17,324 nucleotides of DNA from Anaerolineae bacterium (lineage in GTDB: Bacteria; Chloroflexota; Anaerolineae; B4-G1): contig JAUWOI010000032.1 of assembly GCA_030612185.1 (NCBI GenBank), positions 1 through 17,324 of the forward strand. The letters run 5' to 3'. Both the position numbers and the translations under genes were made by a program. This document shows positions 7,749 to 14,590 of the stretch, one piece after another (within the stretch, counting starts at the first letter, position 1; each line of letters opens with the position of its first letter). The notes beneath the pieces were generated by a model, which saw nothing but the letters and a program-made list of their open reading frames with translations, had not been told where the DNA came from and searched no databases.

Positions 7749-9217
7749 GACGCTGGATATTCCTGTTTCTGCTGTTCGCCTGTGCGGCGGGATGGGCTGG
7801 ACTGATGAGCGTGGACTTCTGGCGTCGCCAGGCCACCCCAGCGGCCGATGGCTCCGCCGCTGTGATCACCTACTTCGACTACGATCAGTCCGACCTCGCT
7901 GACGTCACCATCTACCTCACTGTGCTCGACAGCAGTGGGCAGCCGGTGCCAGGATTGCCCGAGGGCGCTTTCTCCGTCGTCGAAGACGACGTTGCGGTCA
8001 ACGTCGCTGGCTTCATCGCGGGCGGCGCGCAGCCGGTGACGGCGGTGATGCTGGTTGACCATAGCGGCAGCATGAACGAGGGCAAGATGAAAGATGCCAT
8101 CGCTGCCGCCTTGACCTTCCTGGATCACCTGCAGGACGGGCACGACCGTCTGGGCGTCGTCACTTTCGACGACACGACCACTGTTTTAGGCTCCCTGCGG
8201 CTGATGGACGGCAGCGTTCGCACCGACCTGCAGGGATGTATCAACCGCCTGTCTCCCAGTGGTGGCACGGCCTATTACGACGCAGTCTATCGGGCGGTGG
8301 ATATGTTGCGCGGCACGACCGGCCGTAAAGTCGTGCTGGCACTGACCGATGGAATTGACCAACAGAGCAGCCGCACCGCGTCCACTGTGATAGACTATGC
8401 CCAGGATCATAACGTCGTTCTCTACACCATCGGATTGGGGACAGATGTAGAGCGCGGGGTGCTGCAGCAAATGGCTCAGGAGACCAGCGGTCAGTACTAC
8501 GAGGAGCCATCCAGTGGTGACCTGGCACGACTGTATTCCGAACTGGCCCGCAGTTTGCAGGACGAGTACTCGCTGACCTACACCTCCCCCACGCCACGGC
8601 TCGACGGTACCACCCGTCAGGTGGAGGTGACAGTGCGGTTGCAGGCCGGGACGGTGACGGCGGTGGGCAATTACGCCGTGGGCGGCACGCTCACCCCCTC
8701 GCTCAACCTGTGGCCCTGCCTGGGGGCTTTGCCGCTGCTGGTGATGCTGGTGTTGCCGGGTCTCTACGACCGCGTGCGGGGCCGGGGGCAACTGGCCGAG
8801 CCGGAGCCCATCCTGCCGCCGCCGGTCGCTCCGCCACCATTGGCCACACCGTCCGCCTCGCCGCGCACCGGGACGGCGGTGATGGGCGAGCCAACGGTTG
8901 CCCCACCACTCCCTGTTGCTCCGGTCATCTGTCCCAGTTGTGGGAGGACATTGCGGGCCGAGGCGCGCTTCTGCCCCGCGTGTGGCCAGCCTGTGCCCAG
9001 GGACGCACCCCCTTCCATGGTAAGGAAGCAGGCTGGGGGGTCAGGTTCGATGCCAATCTGCGCCTACTGCGGCGCACCTATCCGACCCGGCGCGAGGTTC
9101 TGCCGAACCTGCGGTCAGCCGGTGGCAGCGGCTCCGATACCCCTGACTTGTCCTCACTGCAGCGCTACGCTACAGCCTGGCGCCCAATTTTGCGCAAATT
9201 GCGGTCGAAGAGTATAG
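7745..9217 (+). CDS. Membrane-anchored von Willebrand A domain protein with three C-terminal zinc ribbons
   Basis: 490 aa. Seen: N-terminal hydrophobic signal/anchor at 4-21, a short beta domain at about 50-95 (DSSGQPVPGL...FSVVED) of the type that precedes vWA domains, then a vWA domain at about 97-275 with full MIDAS residues: DHSGS at 105-109, Thr175 in GGT, Asp202 in TDG. A second hydrophobic span lies at about 322-341, a Pro-rich linker follows, then three CxxC-x10-CxxC zinc ribbons at Cys396/399/410/413, 439/442/453/456 and 469/472/483/486. Predicted topology: vWA outside, zinc ribbons in the cytoplasm. vWA domains bind ligands through a divalent metal, and these ribbons usually mediate protein contacts. 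It overlaps the upstream FHA-membrane gene by 4 nt, and the next gene carries the same ribbon type, so these products probably act in one complex. The partner is unknown. Confidence 0.93.
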   Translation: MRRWIFLFLLFACAAGWAGLMSVDFWRRQATPAADGSAAVITYFDYDQSDLADVTIYLTVLDSSGQPVPGLPEGAFSVVEDDVAVNVAGFIAGGAQPVTAVMLVDHSGSMNEGKMKDAIAAALTFLDHLQDGHDRLGVVTFDDTTTVLGSLRLMDGSVRTDLQGCINRLSPSGGTAYYDAVYRAVDMLRGTTGRKVVLALTDGIDQQSSRTASTVIDYAQDHNVVLYTIGLGTDVERGVLQQMAQETSGQYYEEPSSGDLARLYSELARSLQDEYSLTYTSPTPRLDGTTRQVEVTVRLQAGTVTAVGNYAVGGTLTPSLNLWPCLGALPLLVMLVLPGLYDRVRGRGQLAEPEPILPPPVAPPPLATPSASPRTGTAVMGEPTVAPPLPVAPVICPSCGRTLRAEARFCPACGQPVPRDAPPSMVRKQAGGSGSMPICAYCGAPIRPGARFCRTCGQPVAAAPIPLTCPHCSATLQPGAQFCANCGRRV

Positions 9218-9225
9218 TTGTGCGT

Positions 9226-9230
9226 GGAGG
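9226..9230 (+). promoter_or_regulatory. Shine-Dalgarno GGAGG deciding between GTG 9234 and ATG 9237
   Basis: GGAGG ends 3 nt before GTG 9234 but 6 nt before ATG 9237. The latter spacing is normal, so ATG 9237 is chosen. Confidence 0.65.
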
Positions 9231-9236
9231 TTCGTG

Positions 9237-10157
9237 ATGTTAGAGCAGGGTGTCCAGAACTGTCCCAATTGTGGTTGTCAACTTCGCCCCGGTGCAAAGT
9301 TCTGCAACGTCTGCGGGGCACATATTCCCCAGTTGCCTCAGGTGGCGCGGGCTGTGCTCCCCCCGGTTCCCAGCGAAGCGTTGTCTACGGCTGCGCTGGT
9401 GACGGCTGATGGGTGTGCTTTCATGCTCTCTGCGCCGGTGGTGGTCGTTGGCCGCGTCCCTGGCTGCGACGTGGTGCTACCCGATGACACTGTCTCCAGC
9501 CATCACGCCGAGATCTCCGCCGACGGCGTCACCTATACCGTGCGCGACCTGGGCAGCCGCAACGGCACATGGGTCAACGGGCGGAAGATCGTGGCTCCCT
9601 GCCCCCTCAACTCTGGGGATCAGATAGCGTTCGGGCAAGTGGTTTGCGCGTTCCGGGGACCAGGCGGCGGCACGCGGGCCATAGACGAGACACAACTGGC
9701 GGCGATGGTCGGCCCGCAGCCCGCCAGTCCGCCCGCTCCCTGGGCTGGTCCTTCGCCGCTGATGGCCCCATCGCCCGATGAACTCGATGTGCAGTTGCGC
9801 ACCTGGGACACTCCTCCCCAGGTCGAAGGCAAAGTGATAGATGTGCAGGGGCCGGTTATGGAGAAGAAGGGCAACATCGGCGGCAAGGTGGCCGCGGCCG
9901 TGGGACTGGCCCTCATCGCCGCACCGTTGGCGTGGATTCCCTTCGCCATAGACCGGAACGAGGTACCGGTGCGCTTCCTGCGCGTCCAGGACGTTCACAC
10001 CGGCCGCCAGGTTTCGGCCAAGATGATCGGGGATCCCAGCGGGGCCATCACTGTGGGCGACGTGGTGGCGGTGTGGGGCGTGCAGACCGACGGTGACCTG
10101 GTGGTACAGGTGGTGTACAACTACACCACGGATGTGCCAATCCGTCTGAAGGTGTGA
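9237..10157 (+). CDS. Zinc-ribbon and FHA-domain phospho-threonine reader protein
   Basis: 306 aa from ATG 9237. Seen: one zinc ribbon at Cys9/12/23/26, matching those in the preceding vWA protein. A complete FHA domain at about 48-140 has VGR at 71-73, SSHHA at 87-91 and GSRNGTWVNG at 106-115, so all expected phospho-threonine-binding residues are present. A Pro-rich linker is followed by a hydrophobic stretch at about 216-236 (GGKVAAAVGLALIAAPLAW), possibly one membrane span, and a short beta-rich tail of OB-fold-like appearance (unassigned). FHA domains bind phospho-threonine on kinase targets or on the kinases themselves, so this is the best candidate for the direct reader of the three upstream kinases. 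It starts 19 nt after the vWA stop. Its stop TGA overlaps the ribosome site of the kinase stump that follows. Confidence 0.92.
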   Translation: MLEQGVQNCPNCGCQLRPGAKFCNVCGAHIPQLPQVARAVLPPVPSEALSTAALVTADGCAFMLSAPVVVVGRVPGCDVVLPDDTVSSHHAEISADGVTYTVRDLGSRNGTWVNGRKIVAPCPLNSGDQIAFGQVVCAFRGPGGGTRAIDETQLAAMVGPQPASPPAPWAGPSPLMAPSPDELDVQLRTWDTPPQVEGKVIDVQGPVMEKKGNIGGKVAAAVGLALIAAPLAWIPFAIDRNEVPVRFLRVQDVHTGRQVSAKMIGDPSGAITVGDVVAVWGVQTDGDLVVQVVYNYTTDVPIRLKV

Positions 10158-10166
10158 GGAGATACA

Positions 10167-10331
10167 ATGCTGACAACCGGCACCATCCTTCAGAACCGCT
10201 ACCGCATCGTCTCCCTGCTGGGCCAGGGTGGTATGGGAGCGGTCTACCGTGCCTGGCACGTCAACCTGAACATTGCCATTGCGGTCAAGGAGATGATCCC
10301 CCAATGTCCCACCAACCCAACATCCAAATAG
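10167..10331 (+). pseudogene. Truncated kinase stump: N-lobe start only
   Basis: ATG 10167 is preceded by AGGAGA (10157-10162) and reads 54 codons to TAG 10329-10331. The first ~45 residues are a clear kinase start: NRYRIVSLLGQGGMGAVYRA with the glycine loop at 19-24, and AVKEM with the beta-3 lysine at 41, matching the two complete kinases in this window almost residue for residue. Homology stops after about IPQ (base ~10303), and the last eight codons are a shadow of the ATPase start. No C-helix, HRD or DFG is present here or later in the window, so a catalytic kinase cannot be made. It is best read as a remnant of a fourth kinase fused by deletion or recombination to the ATPase gene. The good ribosome site means it may still be translated as a leader. 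A contig misjoin is also possible. Confidence 0.85.
10287..10292 (+). promoter_or_regulatory. AAGGAG inside the kinase stump, probable ribosome site of the ATPase
   Basis: The AAG-GAG codons for the stump's conserved beta-3 Lys-Glu also form a perfect Shine-Dalgarno 11 nt before ATG 10304. The spacing is long but usable. Ribosomes terminating at TAG 10329 could also reinitiate backwards on ATG 10304. Confidence 0.45.
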
Positions 10332-13300
10332 ACATCCCTAAAACTCTCCACGCTCTGGAGCGCCGTCACCTGGATGCGGCCACGCCGCCCTCCGCGCCCG
10401 TATGGGGCCAACTGGAGGCAGTGCCCTTCGTGCACGTCCTGGGGTTGGCCCGCTTCTGGGAGGGGGCGGAAGGGCCGGACTTCGCGCAGTGCGTCGAGGA
10501 CCTGGTCGCCGGCGTCTGCGGCCAGGCGCTCCCGCGGTGCTTCCTCGTCCTGGGGGGGCTGCGGGGCGTGCAGGTCTACCTGGGGCTGGAAGGTCCCGGC
10601 GCGGAGGCGACGCTGCGCACCTCCCTCACAGCCGCCTTCCCCGGCATCCTGCTGGAGGAGCAGCCCACCCTCAAACTCGGCTCCATCCTCAACGCCCAGG
10701 GCCACTTTGCCCACCTGGGCCGCCTCACCGGCATCCCTTCTCGCAAGACTGCCCAACCAACCAACTATCCACCCAACCAACTATCCACCCAACCAACTAC
10801 CCACCAGACCGAACGTCTCCTCCGCGGCCTCTACGGCCAAACCTGGGGCTACTTCGTCCGCGCCGCGCCGGTGGACCCCGGCGAGGTGACGAGCCAGGCG
10901 CAGCAACTCTTCGCCCAACTCTCCGCCGTCTCCGGCCACGTGGACTGGCAGCACAGCCGCCAGGCCCAGACGCTCCAGACCGTCGGCCCCAACCAGCAGC
11001 GGAGCGAGTCGGAATCGCTCAACCGCACCGTCACCGACTACCGCGCCAAACGCTGCCTGGAGCACCTGGAGCGCCAGTTGCAGCGGCTGGAGACGGGCCA
11101 GGCCCAGGGAATGTGGCGGGCCGACGTCCACTTATTTGCCACAGAACCGGCTACGTTGGGACAGATGCGGGCGCTCTTGGGCGCCGTCTTCGCCGGCCCC
11201 GGTTCGACCCCCGATCCCATCCGCACCTTCGCCTGCCGCCGGGAGAGCCGCAGCCGGCCCGAGGAGTTCACCACCCTGCTCCATTCCGGCGAACTGGCCA
11301 CGCTGGTGCAACTCCCCCGCCAGGAGTTCCCCGGCTACCGCGTCACCGACTACGCCCGCTTCGATACCGCTCCCCTCCCTGTTCTCCCCCCCGTTGGCCT
11401 CCCCCCCGCGTGGCCCCCCGGGGGGGGGGGGGTTTGTGGGGGGCACGCCGTCAACGTCGGCAAAATTCTCGAGGGTGACCGTCCCACCGGCAACTGGTTC
11501 GTCATCCCGCGCCGGGATTTCGCCAAGCACGGCCTGGTCGTCGGCGTCACCGGCAGTGGCAAGACCAACACCCTCTTCTACCTGCTGGACAAACTGTGGG
11601 ACGCTGGCCAGGGGCTCCCCTTCCTGGTCATTGAGCCGGCCAAGGCAGAGTACCGCCACCTACGAGCCATCCCTGGTCTGGAGAACCTGCGCGTCTACAC
11701 CCTGGGCGACGAGACCGTCGCCCCCTTCCGCCTCAACCCCTTCGAGTTCGAGGTCGGTTCCGCCAGCCGTACCCACGTCCAGACCCACATTGACTACCTC
11801 AAGTCGGTCTTCAACGCCGCCTTCATCCTCTACGCGCCGATGCCCTACGTCCTGGAGACCTGTCTGCACGAGGTTTACCAGGACAAAGGTTGGGACCTGA
11901 CCACCGGTCTCAACCGACGCCTCCCTTCGACGGGGCGCAGGGCAGGCCCGCCCCAAGAACAGGGAAGTGAGGCCCGCTGGCCGGTTTTCCCTACCCTGAG
12001 CGACCTGTACCGCAAGATTGACGAGGTCGTCGAGCGGCTGGGTTACGAGGAGCGCATCAAGATGGACGTGCGGGCTGGCCTGCAGACTCGCGTCGGCAGT
12101 CTGATGCTGGGCGGTAAGGGGCTGATGCTGGACACTGCTCACTCCGTCCCGATGGCTGATCTCCTCTCCCGCCCCACCGTGCTGGAACTGGAGCGCATCG
12201 GCAACGACGACGAGAAGGCATTTCTCATCGGCTTGATCCTCACCCGGGTCTACGAGTACCGCCGTTTACAGGCCCAGGCCGGCGCGACGGGCGACGGGCT
12301 GCAGCACGTGGCCGTCTTCGAGGAGGCCCACCGGCTGCTCAAAAACGTCCCCACCCAGGTCGAAACCGAGGCGGCCAACGTCAAAGGGCAAGCAGTGGAG
12401 GTGTTCGCCAATATGCTCTCAGAGATCCGCGCATACGGCCAGGGGGTGCTCATCGCCGAGCAGATCCCCACCAAACTGGCCCCCGACGCGGTCAAGAACA
12501 CCAACCTGAAATTGATGCACCGGGTCGTGGCGCAGGATGACCGCGAGGTGATGGGTGGTACGATGAACCTGAATGAGACACAACTGCGGGTGGTCACCTC
12601 GCTGCCGGTTGGACGAGCGGTGGCCTACGCTGAAGGCGCCGACGGCCCTTATCTCCTGCAGATCGTCAACTACAAACAACGTCTGGATGGCCGGCGCGCG
12701 GATGATGGCCAGATCTGCCAGGCGATGCAGGAGGCCGTGCAGATTCCCTTCTACGACCCTGCGCCTGGGTACAGCCAGTACGTGGCGCGTGTGGACGGCC
12801 GCTTCGACCCGACCGTGCGTGATCGCGCTCTCGATATCCTGCACCACCACGACTTCCGCCGTGCCTGGGCGAGGTACTTTCTGTCGGCGCTGGTGGCCCC
12901 GTCCCAGGCGGTGCGGGGCTATGCGGCCCTCCTGCAATTGCAGCGGGGCGTCACCGGCGGCCTCAAGCCTGACGACGAGCGGCAGGTGATGCTGGCTCTG
13001 CTCCTCCACGCCGCCGCCGATCACTTTGAGGCCCGGGGCCGCGCCTTCTGCTGGTTCTACAACGTGACCGATCACCTGCGTGCGCGGTTCGTCGCCGCCG
13101 TCGTCCAGGTGGTGCGAGGATTTGAAAACGACCAGGCGGTATTGGCACGGCTGACCGGGGCCATCGAGCCGCCGCTGCGGACGTTCGCCGAGGCCTACCG
13201 CCAGCAGGTGGCCCGCGAGGCCGGCCCCTTCGCCGGGTGTGTCTTCTGCGCCTCCCGTTGCCTCTACCGGCACGAGGTATCGCTGGTGGCTGCCGGCCGC

Positions 13301-13573
13301 ACGCTGGAGCGGGACTTTGTCGCCACTATCCGCGAGACGCGGGAGGACCAAACGATGTGGCGGCAACTGGCCTGCCTGTGCGAGGGTGCGGCCACTCAAC
13401 TCGTGGCAGTGAGCGATGCAAAAGTTGCGCAGGAAGTCGCTCTGTGCTATGCTACACAGATGGGGGCGCGGCTCGACTTCAGCAGCGCCAATCAGTGCAA
13501 GTTAGTCAAGAACGTGAGAAGAATCTTAACGTCATCCCATCAGGAAGGAGATCGCGATGGACAATCCGCTTGA
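10304..13573 (+). CDS. HerA/FtsK-superfamily ATPase (DUF87-like), 1089 aa
   Basis: ATG 10304 (MSHQPNIQIDIPKTLHALER) is chosen because the same frame upstream to 10154 is only an off-frame reading of the kinase stump. Seen: an N-terminal domain of about 350 aa, then Walker A GVTGSGKT at 414-421, Walker B AVFEEAH at 670-676, and a conserved RAYGQGVLIAEQIPTKL segment at 709-725 typical of HerA/VirB4-like ATPases (polar sensor and possible arginine finger). A long helical C-terminal region contains CVFCASRC (Cys979/982/986), possibly a metal site. These enzymes form hexameric rings that move DNA or protein; which one applies here is not deducible. Odd points: a 16-nt tandem repeat at residues ~152-168, a C6-G13 tract at ~371-376, and a low-complexity insert at ~542-562 (RRLPSTGRRAGPPQEQ). 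All keep the frame as sequenced. It overlaps the next gene by 17 nt. The superfamily call is firm. Confidence 0.9.
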   Translation: MSHQPNIQIDIPKTLHALERRHLDAATPPSAPVWGQLEAVPFVHVLGLARFWEGAEGPDFAQCVEDLVAGVCGQALPRCFLVLGGLRGVQVYLGLEGPGAEATLRTSLTAAFPGILLEEQPTLKLGSILNAQGHFAHLGRLTGIPSRKTAQPTNYPPNQLSTQPTTHQTERLLRGLYGQTWGYFVRAAPVDPGEVTSQAQQLFAQLSAVSGHVDWQHSRQAQTLQTVGPNQQRSESESLNRTVTDYRAKRCLEHLERQLQRLETGQAQGMWRADVHLFATEPATLGQMRALLGAVFAGPGSTPDPIRTFACRRESRSRPEEFTTLLHSGELATLVQLPRQEFPGYRVTDYARFDTAPLPVLPPVGLPPAWPPGGGGVCGGHAVNVGKILEGDRPTGNWFVIPRRDFAKHGLVVGVTGSGKTNTLFYLLDKLWDAGQGLPFLVIEPAKAEYRHLRAIPGLENLRVYTLGDETVAPFRLNPFEFEVGSASRTHVQTHIDYLKSVFNAAFILYAPMPYVLETCLHEVYQDKGWDLTTGLNRRLPSTGRRAGPPQEQGSEARWPVFPTLSDLYRKIDEVVERLGYEERIKMDVRAGLQTRVGSLMLGGKGLMLDTAHSVPMADLLSRPTVLELERIGNDDEKAFLIGLILTRVYEYRRLQAQAGATGDGLQHVAVFEEAHRLLKNVPTQVETEAANVKGQAVEVFANMLSEIRAYGQGVLIAEQIPTKLAPDAVKNTNLKLMHRVVAQDDREVMGGTMNLNETQLRVVTSLPVGRAVAYAEGADGPYLLQIVNYKQRLDGRRADDGQICQAMQEAVQIPFYDPAPGYSQYVARVDGRFDPTVRDRALDILHHHDFRRAWARYFLSALVAPSQAVRGYAALLQLQRGVTGGLKPDDERQVMLALLLHAAADHFEARGRAFCWFYNVTDHLRARFVAAVVQVVRGFENDQAVLARLTGAIEPPLRTFAEAYRQQVAREAGPFAGCVFCASRCLYRHEVSLVAAGRTLERDFVATIRETREDQTMWRQLACLCEGAATQLVAVSDAKVAQEVALCYATQMGARLDFSSANQCKLVKNVRRILTSSHQEGDRDGQSA
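10759..10805 (+). repeat. Three tandem copies of a 16-nt unit inside the ATPase gene
   Basis: The unit AACCAACTATCCACCC is exact at 10759-10774 and 10775-10790. A third copy at 10791-10805 has one T-to-C change. An extra AACC precedes it at 10755-10758. Because 16 is not divisible by 3, gain or loss of one unit would shift the ATPase frame. The encoded stretch is a Pro/Thr/Gln-rich loop in the N-terminal domain. Confidence 0.9.
11414..11432 (+). repeat. C6-G13 homopolymer tract inside the ATPase gene
   Basis: Six C are followed directly by thirteen G. Two C7 runs lie just before (11386-11392 and 11401-11407) and a G6 run just after. The tract encodes Pro-Pro-Gly-Gly-Gly-Gly in the loop ahead of the Walker A region. 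The length as given keeps the frame open, but such tracts are prone to slippage and to sequencing error. Confidence 0.9.
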
Positions 13574-13871
13574 GATCCCTGAGTCCGACGCTCCGCGCCG
13601 GGACGGGGTGGAGGAATACCACGACCTGGAGCACCGTCTGAGCCAGGCCTCGGAGGCACAACCGGAGGCCAGGCAAGGTGAGCAGGCTCCTCCGGACAAC
13701 CTGGATCTACCCGCTGAGACGCAGCCCGCCACGGCCAGCACCGAAAAAGGCGCGGCCAGCCGGGCTGAAACCGGCCCTGAGAAAACCGAGGTCAAGAACT
13801 TTGACGCGGAGACCGGTGCCCCCAGGCCACCCGAGGGCTGGCATCCCGGCGGTCCTGAGGGCAGGCGGTGA
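13557..13871 (+). CDS. Small acidic disordered protein, possibly the N-terminal half of the next ORF
   Basis: 104 aa; ATG 13557 follows AAGGAG (13545-13550) and overlaps the ATPase 3' end by 17 nt. No domain is recognised. The sequence is rich in Glu, Pro, Ala and Gln, without hydrophobic segments or cysteines, and looks disordered (MDNPLEIPESDAPRRDGV at the start, GWHPGGPEGRR at the end). The next ORF is in the same frame, separated only by TGA 13869-13871 and one codon, and its own start has a poor ribosome site. The two may therefore have been one gene of about 316 codons with a disordered leader and a ParB/sulfiredoxin-like tail. As a separate protein it could be a chaperone, an adaptor or a phosphorylation target; none of these is shown by the sequence. 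Confidence 0.65.
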   Translation: MDNPLEIPESDAPRRDGVEEYHDLEHRLSQASEAQPEARQGEQAPPDNLDLPAETQPATASTEKGAASRAETGPEKTEVKNFDAETGAPRPPEGWHPGGPEGRR

Positions 13872-13874
13872 CCG

Positions 13875-14507
13875 GTGGCTGATGTGCCTCCCCGTCCTGA
13901 ACAGCAGCCCGAACAACAGCCCGAACAACGGATTGAGCAGGCCCGTCTGGAGACGGAAGAGAAGGCGGCGCTGGAAGATCGCGTCGCCCAGGCTGAACCC
14001 GCCAGCGGCGATGCTGCCCTTGTACCCGAGCAATCTGAGCGGCGACAACTCCAGAGCGCCGTCGCCGAGCGGGCTTACGAGCCCCAGATTGAGGCGCAAA
14101 GCAGAATCGTCGCTGCGACAGATGCCCCACCGGAGGCCGGCGGCATCAGCGATGTGTCCCTGTCCCAGATCAACAACCCCGAGGTCAACGGCCCAGAGGA
14201 CTTCCGTCCTGGCAGTTACGAGGGCCTACACCGGGATTTGGCCCGTCTGCAAGAACTCAATCCCCACATTGAGGCCGGGCAGGGGGAACAAACTGCCGAT
14301 GCCTGGGATCGCCAGCAGAAATTGGGGCACTACACCGAGGAAGGGTACACCCGTGGCTACACCGACGCCCACAAGACGTACTACGAGACCGACCCAATCG
14401 CTCTTTCGCCGACCGAGGATGGCCGCTACGAGATCCTGAACGGCCGTCATCGCGTCTACCTGGCCCGCGAGATGGGGCTTGAGACCATCCCGGCCCGCAT
14501 CGTATAA
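13875..14507 (+). CDS. Coiled/disordered protein with C-terminal ParB/sulfiredoxin-like motif
   Basis: 210 aa from GTG 13875, which has only a weak upstream GAGG 14 nt away. Seen: a Glu/Gln-rich N-terminus with three PEQQ-type units at residues 8-19, probable helix at about 20-45, disordered spacer to about 105, a middle segment at 108-165, and a C-terminal stretch at about 172-210 (DPIALSPTEDGRYEILNGRHR...). The NGRHRVYLAREMG part with a preceding short strand and following IPARIV resembles the GxxRxxA core of the ParB/sulfiredoxin fold. That fold occurs in chromosome-partition CTPases, in nucleases and in some polymorphic-toxin effector domains. The domain sits at the extreme C-terminus, as effector domains often do. 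DNA partitioning is unlikely because no HTH or ParA partner is visible. It may be the second half of a gene interrupted by TGA 13869. Function is uncertain. Confidence 0.7.
   Translation: MADVPPRPEQQPEQQPEQRIEQARLETEEKAALEDRVAQAEPASGDAALVPEQSERRQLQSAVAERAYEPQIEAQSRIVAATDAPPEAGGISDVSLSQINNPEVNGPEDFRPGSYEGLHRDLARLQELNPHIEAGQGEQTADAWDRQQKLGHYTEEGYTRGYTDAHKTYYETDPIALSPTEDGRYEILNGRHRVYLAREMGLETIPARIV
13896..13931 (+). repeat. Three 12-nt tandem units coding PEQQ
   Basis: Three in-frame 12-nt units (CCCGAACAACAG type) encode PEQQ-PEQQ-PEQR. The unit keeps the frame, so copy number can vary without breaking the protein. Confidence 0.8.
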
Positions 14508-14512
14508 GCCAA

Positions 14513-14534
14513 TGGGGCGACTCGTCTTGCCCCA
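14513..14534 (+). other. Short hairpin after the ParB-like ORF
   Basis: TGGGGCGA (14513-14520) pairs with TTGCCCCA (14527-14534), one G-T wobble included, around a 6-nt loop. It lies 5 nt after the stop, in the largest gap of this region. No T-run follows, so a classical intrinsic terminator is doubtful; it may stabilise or process the mRNA. Confidence 0.3.
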
Positions 14535-14536
14535 AC

Positions 14537-14567
14537 CCGTTGCTGTCCTGATCCGTTGTTGTCCTGA
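14537..14567 (+). repeat. Two 15-nt direct repeats at 16-nt spacing
   Basis: CCGTTGCTGTCCTGA (14537-14551) and CCGTTGTTGTCCTGA (14553-14567) differ at one base and are separated by a single T. They lie between the hairpin and the ribosome site of the next gene, which makes a regulatory protein site conceivable. No further copies are seen. Confidence 0.6.
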
Positions 14568-14590
14568 AATCCGAGTTCTGGAGGTTCGAG

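Noticed and set aside
10402..11478. 358-aa open frame in another + frame across the ATPase N-terminal domain
   Set aside because: Pro/Arg/Gly-rich shadow translation; the ATPase frame carries the conserved sequence.
12419..13399. 326-aa open frame on the minus strand within the ATPase
   Set aside because: Antisense to conserved ATPase motifs, no ribosome site or domain seen.
7745..13573. T7SS (EssC-like) or TerY-P locus
   Set aside because: FHA, vWA, kinase and ATPase are present, but there is no WXG100 protein, no secretion-membrane component and no PP2C phosphatase or Ter gene in the window.
13875..14507. Chromosome-partition ParB
   Set aside because: Only the short GRHR-type core is seen; there is no helix-turn-helix, no ParA neighbour and no parS-like repeats.
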